Assembly (NCBI GenBank): GCA_019594025.1
Contig: JAFDUB010000012.1
Span: forward strand, 1 to 26,564
Direction of reading: 5' to 3'
Source of the DNA: Thermoplasmata archaeon
GTDB taxonomy: Archaea; Thermoplasmatota; Thermoplasmata; Halarchaeoplasmatales; Halarchaeoplasmataceae
DNA length: 26,564 bases
Shown one piece after another: positions 1 through 7,335 of the stretch (positions are counted from its first letter, which is position 1; each line of letters begins with the position of its first letter). A program made the translations under genes and the position numbers. Under the pieces are notes generated by a model. That model saw only the letters and a program-made list of their open reading frames with translations, had not been told where the DNA came from and searched no databases.

Positions 1-1035
1 TCTTATCCCATCGGTCATACGGTAACCGCCAAATATGTACAAGATCTCAGATTCGAAGATACCATATGGGCTATAGCTGATAACGGTTGGGCTAAGACGG
101 CCTGGGGAAAACTTTTCGGTCAATGGATTGTAGGCACCACGGTGGTACAACAGGATATCACCGGTAGGTTCAGTGCCGAAAAGACCCTGCAGATACTGGA
201 GGAACATCATATAAGCGTTTTCTGTGCACCACCGACGATTTACAAGATGATGATAAATCGGGATGTCGACAAGTACGACCTCGACTCGTTGAGACATACT
301 TTGAGCGCCGGCGAACCTTTGAACCCAGATGTAATAGATAAATGGGAAAAATACACTGGATTACGAATTTATGATTACTACGGTCAAACAGAGAGTGTTG
401 CCTTAGTTGCCAACTATCCCTCCATGAAGGTAAAGGCGGGATCAATGGGAAAACCCACACCGGGACACCATGTAGATATAGTGGATGACGAAGGTAAGTT
501 GAAGCCCATAGGTGAGGAGGGACATATTGCGGTAAAGGTTAAACCTGAACGTCCTCCGGGAATATTTAAAGAGTACTGGAGGGACGAAGAAAAAACCTCG
601 GAGGTGTTCCACGGTGATTGGTACTATACGGGGGATAAGGCATACAAGGACGAAGACGGTTATTTCTGGTTCGTTGGTAGGGCAGACGACGTGATCAAAG
701 CGTCGGGCTATAGAATCGGACCTTTTGAGGTGGAAAGTGCCCTACAAGAGCACCCTGCGGTTCAGGAAAACGCGGTAATAGGCGCCCCCGAAGAGATCAG
801 AGGCAAGATAGTAAAAGCATACATTATACTAAACGAAGATTACGAGCCATCGGACTCTCTGAAGAAAAAGCTTCAGGAACATGTGAAAAAGGTCACCGCA
901 CCCTACAAGTACCCACGGCAGATAGAATTCGTCGACGAACTTCCGAAAACCATCAGCGGTAAGATACGCAGAACGGAATTAAGGGATTGGGCGGAAAAAG
1001 AATACCTTAAAGAACACGAAGAGCTGCCGTACTAA
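1..1035 (+). CDS. AMP-forming acyl-CoA synthetase, C-terminal part (5' end outside window)
   Basis: Frame 1 is open from base 1, so this is the 3' portion of a longer gene. The first residues read SYPIGHTVTAKY, which in the medium/branched-chain acyl-CoA synthetase (ACSM/MbcS-like) family lies just after the ATP-binding P-loop, so the P-loop and about 200 N-terminal residues are off the left edge. Visible family features are YYGQTES (A5-type motif), YTGDKAY, the hinge region GRADDVIKASGYRIGP, and the C-terminal catalytic-lysine motif PKTISGKIRR. The enzyme would activate a carboxylic acid to acyl-CoA with ATP, giving AMP and PPi, in the cytosol. Substrate length cannot be read here; medium-chain or branched acids are typical for the family. 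It converges on the nitroreductase with only 14 bases between stops. Family assignment is firm, substrate is not. Confidence 0.93.
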   Translation, partial: SYPIGHTVTAKYVQDLRFEDTIWAIADNGWAKTAWGKLFGQWIVGTTVVQQDITGRFSAEKTLQILEEHHISVFCAPPTIYKMMINRDVDKYDLDSLRHTLSAGEPLNPDVIDKWEKYTGLRIYDYYGQTESVALVANYPSMKVKAGSMGKPTPGHHVDIVDDEGKLKPIGEEGHIAVKVKPERPPGIFKEYWRDEEKTSEVFHGDWYYTGDKAYKDEDGYFWFVGRADDVIKASGYRIGPFEVESALQEHPAVQENAVIGAPEEIRGKIVKAYIILNEDYEPSDSLKKKLQEHVKKVTAPYKYPRQIEFVDELPKTISGKIRRTELRDWAEKEYLKEHEELPY

Positions 1036-1049
1036 AAAAACCCCTTTCC

Positions 1050-1538
1050 TTATTTATAACTCTCCCAACACACCAGTTCTTCCAAACTCTTTTTTACAGG
1101 AGATTCTCCACGTTCCGAAGGATATCCCACGGTCATGCAGATTGTTATCTCGTACTCAGGAGGAACGTTAAAGTAAGATCTGAAACTATCAGGTTTGAAA
1201 GCTCCTATCCAGCAGGTTCCCAGATCCAGTTGTGCAGCCGCAAGAGATAGATGGTCTAGGGCGATTGCAAGGTCAATCCTCGACCATTTTTCGTCCTCCG
1301 TCAACCCGACTATGAACGCACCTGAATCCGCCACGAATCCCTGGTTATGACAGAGGGAAACCAAATCCTGCAGGGTCTTTTTATTCGTAATCACGATGAA
1401 TTTCCAGGGCTGCAGATTCTTTGCTGAAGGTGCACTCCTGGCTGCTTTTAGCAACACCTCTAGATCTTCCTCGGGTATACTCTCACCCGTATAACTTCGA
1501 ACACTTCTTCTCCGCCGAATCGCTTCTAATACGTTCAT
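1050..1538 (-). CDS. Nitroreductase-family FMN oxidoreductase
   Basis: A 162-residue protein beginning MNVLEAIRRRRSVRSYTGE, the standard opening of the nitroreductase fold, where the Arg-rich segment contacts the FMN phosphate. SAPSAKNLQPWKF (about residues 36-48) and LGTCWIGAF (about 106-114) are further family motifs, and the length is normal for small members. Such enzymes use FMN and NAD(P)H to reduce nitro compounds, quinones or flavins; the physiological substrate is unknown. It follows the OB-fold gene of the mevalonate cluster after 51 bases. A TATA-like box lies about 22 bases upstream of its ATG, suggesting separate, leaderless transcription. No link to the mevalonate pathway is evident. 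Confidence 0.88.
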   Translation of the reverse strand: MNVLEAIRRRRSVRSYTGESIPEEDLEVLLKAARSAPSAKNLQPWKFIVITNKKTLQDLVSLCHNQGFVADSGAFIVGLTEDEKWSRIDLAIALDHLSLAAAQLDLGTCWIGAFKPDSFRSYFNVPPEYEITICMTVGYPSERGESPVKKSLEELVCWESYK

Positions 1539-1554
1539 ATAGACTACCTAAAGT

Positions 1555-1566
1555 CGATATATATCT
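1555..1566 (-). promoter_or_regulatory. TATA-like box for the nitroreductase gene
   Basis: On the minus strand the sequence reads AGATATATATCG. It is centred about 22 bases upstream of the ATG at 1538, the spacing expected for an archaeal promoter giving a leaderless or nearly leaderless mRNA. No Shine-Dalgarno-like sequence lies between the box and the ATG. Confidence 0.45.
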
Positions 1567-1589
1567 GTTTAATTTAATCTTTTGGTATA

Positions 1590-1991
1590 TCAACGCACCG
1601 GGACGAACTTGTATCCGTAATAGATTATACCATACGGACTTTCCTCACCGAGACGTCTTATGGTAACATCAACTTCCATACCAGGCTCCACTTCGGCGTA
1701 TTCTATATCAACCAAATGGCCGGTCATTCTCACGTTTTCATCCATTTCCACTATTGCCATTATATAGGGGACCATCATTTTGAAATCCGGCATAGGTTCA
1801 TGTACCTCGGTGAAGGTTACCACACGACCTTTACCTAACAGTTCACGTTCCTTCATCTTGCCGATACTTTTTCTGCGACAATGTGGACAGACTTCCCGTG
1901 GTGGAAAAAATACTCTTCCACAACTGCCACACTCTACGCCTACTCCTTTGTATCTCTGCCTGATCTCTCTCCAAAATCTTGGTATAGCCAT
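1590..1991 (-). CDS. Zn-ribbon/OB-fold (DUF35) acyl-CoA-binding scaffold protein
   Basis: A 133-residue protein with an N-terminal rubredoxin-like zinc ribbon (Cys21, Cys24, Cys35, Cys38: CGSCGRVFFPPREVCPHC) followed by an OB-fold domain (about residues 45-130). In archaea this DUF35 family sits beside thiolase and HMG-CoA synthase. In the Methanothermococcus complex it bridges the two enzymes and helps bind CoA, channelling acetoacetyl-CoA. I start at the ATG at 1991, which overlaps the thiolase stop as TAATG and implies translational coupling; an in-frame GTG three codons upstream is possible but less likely. Here it would join the neighbouring thiolase-like protein and HMG-CoA synthase in the cytosol. 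Confidence 0.9.
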   Translation of the reverse strand: MAIPRFWREIRQRYKGVGVECGSCGRVFFPPREVCPHCRRKSIGKMKERELLGKGRVVTFTEVHEPMPDFKMMVPYIMAIVEMDENVRMTGHLVDIEYAEVEPGMEVDVTIRRLGEESPYGIIYYGYKFVPVR

Positions 1992-3205
1992 TAACGCCAC
2001 CGCCCTAGGATGTGAACAACCGCACTGGCACCGGTACCACCGAGGTTATGAATTAAGCCGTATTCAGCGTCTTCAACCTGCCTTTTTCCAGCCTGATCTC
2101 TTAACTGTAATACAGCTTCTACGGCCTGGTTTATACCGACTGCACCGACCGGCTGACCCTTAGCCTTCAAACCACCCGAGGTGTTGACCGGTATCTTGGA
2201 ATGTAAAGAGGTGTCTCCCCTCTCAGTTGCCGGGCCTCCGCCACCCTTGGGAAAGAATCCCAAGTCTTCGATGGCCATGATCTCGCTTATAGTGTAGTTG
2301 TCGTGAACTTCGGCGAAATCCATATCGTCAGGTTTCAGTCCTGCCATTGAAAAGGCCTTTTCACCTGCAATGTGGGTAGCTTTCATGGTATCTAAATCCC
2401 TACGATCGTGAACCGCCATGTGGTCGGCTCCCATACCCGTTCCCAATATGGCTACAGGTTCATCGATGTAGCTCTCGGCCTTATCGGCGGAACAAAGAAC
2501 AACGGCAGCCGCCCCGTCGGATAACGGAGCACAATCGAACATGGTAAGGGGATCGGAGACTGTTGGGGAATTCAAAACCACTTTTAATGGAATCTCTTTT
2601 TGGAACTGTGCGTTTGGGTTCAATGATCCATTGGCATGATTTTTAACTGATACCGCTGCAAGATGTTCCTTGGTCGTACCGTGTGTAAGCATATGATACC
2701 TGGCCATCATTGCATAGAGAGAATCAAAGGTAGCTCCAAATATGGATTCCCATTCCCAATCGGCGGTGGAAGAAAGTATCTTTTTAGCTTCTTGGTCTCC
2801 AACGTCGGTCATCTTTTCTGCACCACCTACAACCACTATGTCGTGTAAACCCGAAGCCACGGACAGATAACCTTCGGTCAAAGCCATACCACCGGATGCT
2901 CCACCTGATTCCACACGTACCGCAGGTACGTCGTCTAGTCCCGCATAATCCGCTATCATCGGTGCGATGTGTTCTTGGTTTATTAGACTGCCGGCAGACA
3001 TGTTACCGATGTAAATCTTCTCTATTTCTTCACCCTTCACCCCGGCATCCTTTATAGCTGAAAGGCCGGCATCTATTCCCAATTCTCTTAAGGATTTGTC
3101 CCAAAGCTCACCAATTCTTGTCTCACCAATACCTATGACCGCTACATCTCTCAGATTACCACTCTCCTCGATGTATTTTTTCTCTAAATTTTGCGTACTT
3201 TGCAT
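1991..3205 (-). CDS. Archaeal thiolase-family protein (acetyl-CoA acetyltransferase-like) with atypical active site
   Basis: The order HMG-CoA synthase, thiolase, DUF35 and the fold motifs ([15 protein letters not shown] near the start, [45 protein letters not shown] at the C-terminus) place it in the archaeal/SCP-x thiolase group that makes acetoacetyl-CoA for the mevalonate pathway. Two expected catalytic positions differ. The segment normally carrying the nucleophilic Cys (family form close to ACASGG) reads [11 protein letters not shown] with no Cys, and the usual GHP motif reads GQP. Activity may therefore be altered or the role non-catalytic. The ATG at 3205 gives 404 residues and a 50-base overlap with HMG-CoA synthase. 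A CTG just after the HMG-CoA synthase stop, preceded by GAGGAG, would start at LRDVAVIG where homologues usually begin. Confidence 0.87.
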   Translation of the reverse strand: MQSTQNLEKKYIEESGNLRDVAVIGIGETRIGELWDKSLRELGIDAGLSAIKDAGVKGEEIEKIYIGNMSAGSLINQEHIAPMIADYAGLDDVPAVRVESGGASGGMALTEGYLSVASGLHDIVVVGGAEKMTDVGDQEAKKILSSTADWEWESIFGATFDSLYAMMARYHMLTHGTTKEHLAAVSVKNHANGSLNPNAQFQKEIPLKVVLNSPTVSDPLTMFDCAPLSDGAAAVVLCSADKAESYIDEPVAILGTGMGADHMAVHDRRDLDTMKATHIAGEKAFSMAGLKPDDMDFAEVHDNYTISEIMAIEDLGFFPKGGGGPATERGDTSLHSKIPVNTSGGLKAKGQPVGAVGINQAVEAVLQLRDQAGKRQVEDAEYGLIHNLGGTGASAVVHILGRWR

Positions 3206-4220
3206 ATGAAATGAAAACTTCGTCGCCTATGACTTTCTCTATTGTGGGAACGCCGTTCCCCCGTCTATCCAATATTCCATCGGTTACCGTGATATCAAAA
3301 CTATCCGAACCCGCTCCGGAACCGTAAGCGGTAACCATTATCCTGTCACCAGGCTCGGCTTTATCCAAGGTGGCGGCCAACCCCAGAGGGACCGCACCCG
3401 AGTACGTGTTACCTATTCTAGGTACCAGCAGCCCCGGTTCGATCTGTTCCATAGCGAAACCCAGTTTTTTAGCTACCTTTATCGGGAACTTACCGTTGGG
3501 CTGATGGAATACGGCGTAATCAAAATCATCTGGTTGGGTACCGGTTTCCTCAAACAACATCTGTGTACAACTCGCTACATGTTTGAAATATGCAGGCTGA
3601 CCTGTAAAACGACCTCCATGAGAGGGATATTTTTTACCCTCTCGTCTCCAAAAATCAGGGGTGTCGGTAGTGAAAGAAGTGGTGTAATTGATCTCCGCCA
3701 GCAGGTCATCGCTTCCTATGATAAAGGCGGCACCTCCCGCAGATGCAGAGTATTCCAAGGCATCACCAGGTGCCCCTTGGGAGGTATCGGCTCCGATGGC
3801 CATACCGTTCCTTATCATACCTGATGCGACCAATCCCATGCAAGTTTGAAAGGCAGCGGTCCCGGCTTTGCAGGCGAATTCGTAATCCGCTGCGGTTAAA
3901 CATGGTGTAGCTCCAACCGCCGCGGCAACGATGGTGGCTGTGGGCTTGACAGCGTAGGGATGGGATTCCGAACCCACGTATATCGCTCCTATCTGCTCAC
4001 CAGGTAGGTTGGTTCTCATAACCGCCCATTTGGCCGCCTGTACCGATATAGATATAACATCTTCGTCAGGCGAGGGGACGGATTTGCTATTGATGTTGAG
4101 ACCTCTACCCATGAGCTTTCCGTCCTTACCCCATACCTCTCCGATTTCTTCCGGGGTTATCCTGTACCTCGGTACGTAGCCCGCATATCCTTTTATTCCT
4201 ACTTTTTTATTGGTTTTCAT
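3156..4220 (-). CDS. Hydroxymethylglutaryl-CoA synthase, archaeal type
   Basis: A 354-residue protein of the usual archaeal HMG-CoA synthase length. It condenses acetyl-CoA with acetoacetyl-CoA to HMG-CoA, feeding the mevalonate pathway to archaeal membrane isoprenoids. The catalytic residues are visible: Glu85 in GSESHPYA, the nucleophile Cys117 in [12 protein letters not shown], and His239 in [10 protein letters not shown]. The N-terminal [16 protein letters not shown] is characteristic. It lies 14 bases downstream of the HTH regulator and upstream of the thiolase and OB-fold genes. These products form a stable substrate-channelling complex in methanogens, which is known for the family and inferred here. 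Unlike the thiolase beside it, this enzyme looks fully intact. Confidence 0.95.
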   Translation of the reverse strand: MKTNKKVGIKGYAGYVPRYRITPEEIGEVWGKDGKLMGRGLNINSKSVPSPDEDVISISVQAAKWAVMRTNLPGEQIGAIYVGSESHPYAVKPTATIVAAAVGATPCLTAADYEFACKAGTAAFQTCMGLVASGMIRNGMAIGADTSQGAPGDALEYSASAGGAAFIIGSDDLLAEINYTTSFTTDTPDFWRREGKKYPSHGGRFTGQPAYFKHVASCTQMLFEETGTQPDDFDYAVFHQPNGKFPIKVAKKLGFAMEQIEPGLLVPRIGNTYSGAVPLGLAATLDKAEPGDRIMVTAYGSGAGSDSFDITVTDGILDRRGNGVPTIEKVIGDEVFISYAKYAKFREKIHRGEW

Positions 4221-4234
4221 ATCTAACTCACGTC

Positions 4235-4903
4235 CTAGAGTTCGTCCATTCTTTTTATTATTGAATCGATTTCCAGTTCAGTTGAGATCAACGGCAATCT
4301 TTCGATGGAAGCTAACTTTTTGGTTAACTCATCCACGCTTCCCGGCTTAACATAGGCAACGGCAGCCGGAGTCAGTGGACTCGCTCGGATCGCTACCATA
4401 GGTGAACGTCCGTGTTCTACACCTGTGAAAATCAACACCCTTTCCGTGCTCCACCCATATATCCTGAGGTAATCGAAGGATTTCATAGCCAATATGGCCT
4501 TCAGGCTGTCGATAATAGTATAACCGAATAACTGCCGTTCAATATCCGGAGAATAAAGTAGGTACCCATCGACGGCCTCGGTAAACTCGTCCACCAAAAC
4601 AGGTGTAGAGAATTCTCTCATTTGGATTATACCCTCATAACCAGGAGGTGTGAATCGTTTAACAACATCTCCCCCCTTTTTCCAATCTATTTCTACTAAA
4701 GAAGTGACTATCTCTTTAACGAATTCAACTCCGGGCTTTCGTCTCCCTTTCTCGTAGTCACTTATCACCGAGGAGGATATATTCATATGCTCCGCAAGCA
4801 TTGTTTGCGTAATATCGAATACCTTTCTCCATTTTTTGATATTGGTACCATGGTCCTCCGCCATGGTTATCTCTCCAGCAATCTTGTCTTCAAGCTGAGT
4901 CAT
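4235..4903 (-). CDS. Archaeal XRE-type HTH transcriptional regulator of the mevalonate cluster
   Basis: A cytosolic DNA-binding protein. An XRE/lambda-repressor-like HTH near the N-terminus ([20 protein letters not shown], then [13 protein letters not shown]) precedes an archaeal C-terminal domain of unknown ligand ([34 protein letters not shown]). Proteins of this architecture are often the first gene of archaeal HMG-CoA synthase operons, as here. The start is uncertain. The longest frame opens with TTG at 4957, giving 240 residues. I prefer ATG 4903 ([12 protein letters not shown]), because homologues as I recall them begin close to this segment and a TATA-like box lies about 65 bases upstream. 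ATG 4864 has the best ribosome-binding site (GGAGAG) but would cut the conserved start. It probably controls its own operon and perhaps the divergent heliorhodopsin gene. Confidence 0.85.
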   Translation of the reverse strand: MTQLEDKIAGEITMAEDHGTNIKKWRKVFDITQTMLAEHMNISSSVISDYEKGRRKPGVEFVKEIVTSLVEIDWKKGGDVVKRFTPPGYEGIIQMREFSTPVLVDEFTEAVDGYLLYSPDIERQLFGYTIIDSLKAILAMKSFDYLRIYGWSTERVLIFTGVEHGRSPMVAIRASPLTPAAVAYVKPGSVDELTKKLASIERLPLISTELEIDSIIKRMDEL

Positions 4904-4951
4904 AAATTCGTGGATGTGGCGCACATATATAAAACTGTCGAATTTGAAGTT

Positions 4952-4995
4952 AGACAATAGTCTTAATATTTAAAGGAAAATAGTCTATATAAGAC
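4952..4995. promoter_or_regulatory. Divergent promoter region with paired GTCT/AGAC half-sites
   Basis: This short region separates the regulator from the heliorhodopsin gene. It holds four copies of one tetranucleotide half-site: AGAC at 4952-4955, GTCT at 4960-4963, GTCT at 4983-4986 and AGAC at 4992-4995. The second pair forms the dyad GTCTATATAAGAC, which encloses the plus-strand TATA box. AATAGTCT is also directly repeated at 4956 and 4979. A minus-strand AT-rich box, TTTAAATATTA (4963-4973), could drive the regulator. The arrangement resembles an operator where bound protein would block TBP; that the adjacent HTH protein binds here is inference. Confidence 0.4.
4985..4993 (+). promoter_or_regulatory. 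TATA box for the heliorhodopsin gene
   Basis: CTATATAAG at this position is a good archaeal TATA element. Transcription starting about 25 bases downstream would begin near 5012-5016 and leave a leader of roughly 15 bases before the ATG at 5029. It sits inside the GTCT/AGAC dyad. Confidence 0.55.
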
Positions 4996-5028
4996 ATTTG
5001 ATTTTAGGTCAAAGATAGGTTAACACAT

Positions 5029-5790
5029 ATGAAGGATAAAGAGCGGGGTTTGCGTAGGTTCAACATGGTAATGGGGTTTGTACATCTCTTTCAGGGAATA
5101 CTTGTCCTAATTTTGAGTACGGATTTTACTCTCCCCATTCGTTATACGTTCCTGAAATTTGATACCACCACTGAAACGCTGATCCCGGTTGTAAGAACAT
5201 CGGCCGATGTTCCAATAGGACCTTTGGTGGCCCTCTTTTTATTCATGTCCGCAGCAGCACATTTTCTTATTTCAACGGTACTATACAAAAGATATGTAAA
5301 AAATCTTAGAAAAGAACAGAATCCATACCGCTGGTACGAGTACTCGCTTAGTGCTTCGTTGATGATCGTATTAATCGCGATGCTTACTGGTATATACGAC
5401 CTAGGAACGCTACTGGCTTTGTTCGGATTAACTGCGGTGATGAACCTCTGCGGCCTTTTGATGGAAAAATTAAATGTTCAACGCGAGGGAGCGGACTGGA
5501 CCCCTTTTTGGATCGGATGCCTGGCCGGGCTAATACCTTGGTTGACCATCGCGGTATCTTTGTTGGGAGCGTCGGTCGTCTCCGGGGGTCAGGTTCCCGA
5601 TTTTGTGATCGCCATCTACATATCAATCGCCGTTTTCTTTAACCTATTTGCAGTTAATATGGTACTGCAGTACAAAGAGATAGGAAAATGGAAGGATTAT
5701 CTTTACGGAGAACGGATGTACATAGTTTTAAGTTTGGTGGCGAAATCAGCCCTGGCATGGCAGGTCTTCGCAGGAACCCTTAGACCATGA
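5029..5790 (+). CDS. Heliorhodopsin
   Basis: A 253-residue membrane protein with about seven hydrophobic helices and an unusually well conserved C-terminal helix ending SLVAKSALAWQVFAGTLRP. Lys239 is the expected Schiff-base lysine for retinal. Glu104 in RWYEYSLSAS is the expected counterion, and His19 (FVHLFQG) and His78 (AAAHFL) match the two conserved histidines of heliorhodopsins. These motifs distinguish it from type-1 pump rhodopsins. Heliorhodopsins are embedded inverted (N-terminus cytoplasmic), absorb light through retinal, do not pump ions in most tests, and are thought to act in signalling or by regulating a partner. The gene stands alone on the plus strand, divergent from the mevalonate-cluster regulator, and its 3' end converges on the lipoamide dehydrogenase gene. 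No retinal-synthesis gene is in the window. Confidence 0.95.
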   Translation: MKDKERGLRRFNMVMGFVHLFQGILVLILSTDFTLPIRYTFLKFDTTTETLIPVVRTSADVPIGPLVALFLFMSAAAHFLISTVLYKRYVKNLRKEQNPYRWYEYSLSASLMIVLIAMLTGIYDLGTLLALFGLTAVMNLCGLLMEKLNVQREGADWTPFWIGCLAGLIPWLTIAVSLLGASVVSGGQVPDFVIAIYISIAVFFNLFAVNMVLQYKEIGKWKDYLYGERMYIVLSLVAKSALAWQVFAGTLRP

Positions 5791-5816
5791 TCTAATACAC
5801 CTTTGTAGCCCTAGAA

Positions 5817-7145
5817 CTAGTTATCGAGTTTCTTTGCAGCTTTTATTATCGCTTCAGAATAGGTAGGGTGAGGATGTATGATATCAGCTAGTTCGCCCAC
5901 TGTCAATCCCTTCTGCAGGCCCACGGTAGCTTCCATTATAATATCCACGGCTCCCGGACACACCAGATGCACACCCGCTACTTCATCGCCTGCACATACG
6001 AGTTTAGCTAAACCCGTTCGCTCTCCGGAGGCGTAGCCTCTGCCCAGGGCGGATACCGGGTATTCTGATGTGCGTACATTTTCATAAACCGCCTTAGCAT
6101 CTTCTTCCGATAGACCGACACTTGCAATCTCGGGATGGGTGAATACTCCTGCGGGTATGAAATACTGCGAAAATCCCTGAGCCTCGATTCCACATATATC
6201 ATCGAGAGCTATTTTCGCCTGCCAGTATGCTGTGTGAGCCAACATACCTTTACCGGTTACGTCCCCTACGGCATAAATGTCTTCCATGGGCGTTCTCATA
6301 TGGTCGTCCGTGATGATACTCCCGTTTTCGGCGATCATGTCAAGGTCGGTTTCAGGAGGTGTAGGTTTACGTCCCACAGAACAAAGTATCTTCTCGAATT
6401 CCATCTCCTTGTCATTTACGACGGCTTTGAAAGGTTGATTCCCTTTTACCGAAGATACCTCGGCACCGGTTATCACGTTAACTCCCTTACGTTTTAGCAT
6501 GCCCTCGGCCTCTTTACCCAGCGAACTGTCCATGCCCGGTAACAAGCTTTCGAGTAGCTCCACTACGGTTACTTCGGTACCCATAGAAGAGTAGAAAAAG
6601 GCCATCTCGACGCCGATATAACCGCCGCCGATGACCAGCATGGAATCGGGGATCTCATCAAGAGCGAGTGCCCCCTTATTAGTCAGAATGTTCTTTTCGT
6701 CAACCTTTAAAAACGGAAGTATCACCGGTTCAGAACCGGTAGCGATTATGATGTGTTCCGCCTCAATGGTCTCTCCGTTGATCTCTATTTCCTTGTTTTT
6801 AGTGAGTTTTGCCTCGCCGTTTATAATCTTAACACCGCTTTCATGTAATTCCTTCTCCACACCCTTTCTAGAAATTTTAACTGCCCGGTTCTTGTTCTTC
6901 ATCAGCCTCGTAAAGTTAATATCTTCTAGTGTCGCATTGATTCCTTTGCGCCGAGCTCCCTTTATCGAATCTACTAATTCAGCAGCAGATAATAGCGCCT
7001 TGGAAGGTATGCAGCCGGTGTTAGTGCACACTCCACCTATAACATCTTTTTCGATCAAAGTTACATCAAAACCCTTTTTTCCTCCTAAGACGGCACTCGT
7101 GTATCCGCCCGGTCCGCTCCCAATTACCACTAACCGCTCGCTCAT
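5817..7145 (-). CDS. lpdA: Dihydrolipoamide dehydrogenase (E3 component)
   Basis: A 442-residue flavoprotein disulfide reductase. It has the N-terminal FAD motif GSGPGG (9-14), the redox-active pair Cys40/Cys45 in GGVCTNTGCIPSKALL, a second dinucleotide motif GGGYIG for NAD, the YAVGDVTG FAD motif, and the C-terminal His426/Glu431 dyad in HPHPTYSE. Family members reoxidise dihydrolipoamide with NAD+ in 2-oxoacid dehydrogenase or glycine-cleavage complexes. No E1, E2 or GcvH gene is adjacent, so the partner is unknown, and a role with another disulfide is possible. The CxxxxC motif and complete C-terminal interface argue for true lipoamide dehydrogenase over mercuric or CoA-disulfide reductases. 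A TATA-like box 28 bases before the ATG suggests a leaderless mRNA. Confidence 0.9.
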   Translation of the reverse strand: MSERLVVIGSGPGGYTSAVLGGKKGFDVTLIEKDVIGGVCTNTGCIPSKALLSAAELVDSIKGARRKGINATLEDINFTRLMKNKNRAVKISRKGVEKELHESGVKIINGEAKLTKNKEIEINGETIEAEHIIIATGSEPVILPFLKVDEKNILTNKGALALDEIPDSMLVIGGGYIGVEMAFFYSSMGTEVTVVELLESLLPGMDSSLGKEAEGMLKRKGVNVITGAEVSSVKGNQPFKAVVNDKEMEFEKILCSVGRKPTPPETDLDMIAENGSIITDDHMRTPMEDIYAVGDVTGKGMLAHTAYWQAKIALDDICGIEAQGFSQYFIPAGVFTHPEIASVGLSEEDAKAVYENVRTSEYPVSALGRGYASGERTGLAKLVCAGDEVAGVHLVCPGAVDIIMEATVGLQKGLTVGELADIIHPHPTYSEAIIKAAKKLDN

Positions 7146-7167
7146 ATTATCGACGTGGAAAAAGATG

Positions 7168-7179
7168 TGATATATTAAG
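7168..7179 (-). promoter_or_regulatory. TATA-like box for the lipoamide dehydrogenase gene
   Basis: On the minus strand this reads CTTAATATATCA, centred about 28 bases upstream of the ATG at 7145. That spacing predicts transcription starting at or next to the start codon, a leaderless mRNA. No ribosome-binding site precedes the ATG, which agrees. Confidence 0.5.
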
Positions 7180-7270
7180 TGTTTTTGCCCATGTTATACG
7201 ATGGTTTGCCCAAAAACAAGATAACGGACCTTTGTTCCATATGTCTTAAAGAAGTAAAAGGGGGGAAAAC

Positions 7271-7317
7271 CTATATTATACCTACCTTTTCACATTTTTG
7301 CGTGTTATCTTATATAT
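7271..7317 (+). promoter_or_regulatory. Candidate promoter elements for the hydrogenase operon
   Basis: Two TATA-like elements precede mvhG: CTATATTATA (7271-7280) and TTATATAT (7310-7317). The first would give a leader of about 35 bases that includes the ribosome-binding site AGGAAG (7321-7326), so it suits the preferred ATG at 7336. The second would start transcription almost at the start codon. Which one is used cannot be decided from sequence. Confidence 0.4.
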
Positions 7318-7335
7318 CACAGGAAGATGATATCA

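Noticed and set aside
1036..1049. Run of A and C after the acyl-CoA synthetase stop as a terminator
   Set aside because: It is only 14 bases between convergent genes, with no stem-loop and no T-run on the plus strand, so not supported.
5029..5790. Type-1 (proton-pumping) rhodopsin as identity for the membrane protein
   Set aside because: The lysine context (VAKSALAWQVFAGTL), the RWYEYS counterion segment and the paired histidines are those of heliorhodopsins, and pump-type DTD-like motifs are absent.
6631..7170. A 179-codon open frame on the plus strand opposite the lipoamide dehydrogenase gene
   Set aside because: It is antisense to a well-supported gene and its translation (Ser/Leu-rich, no recognisable motif) looks like a codon-bias shadow.
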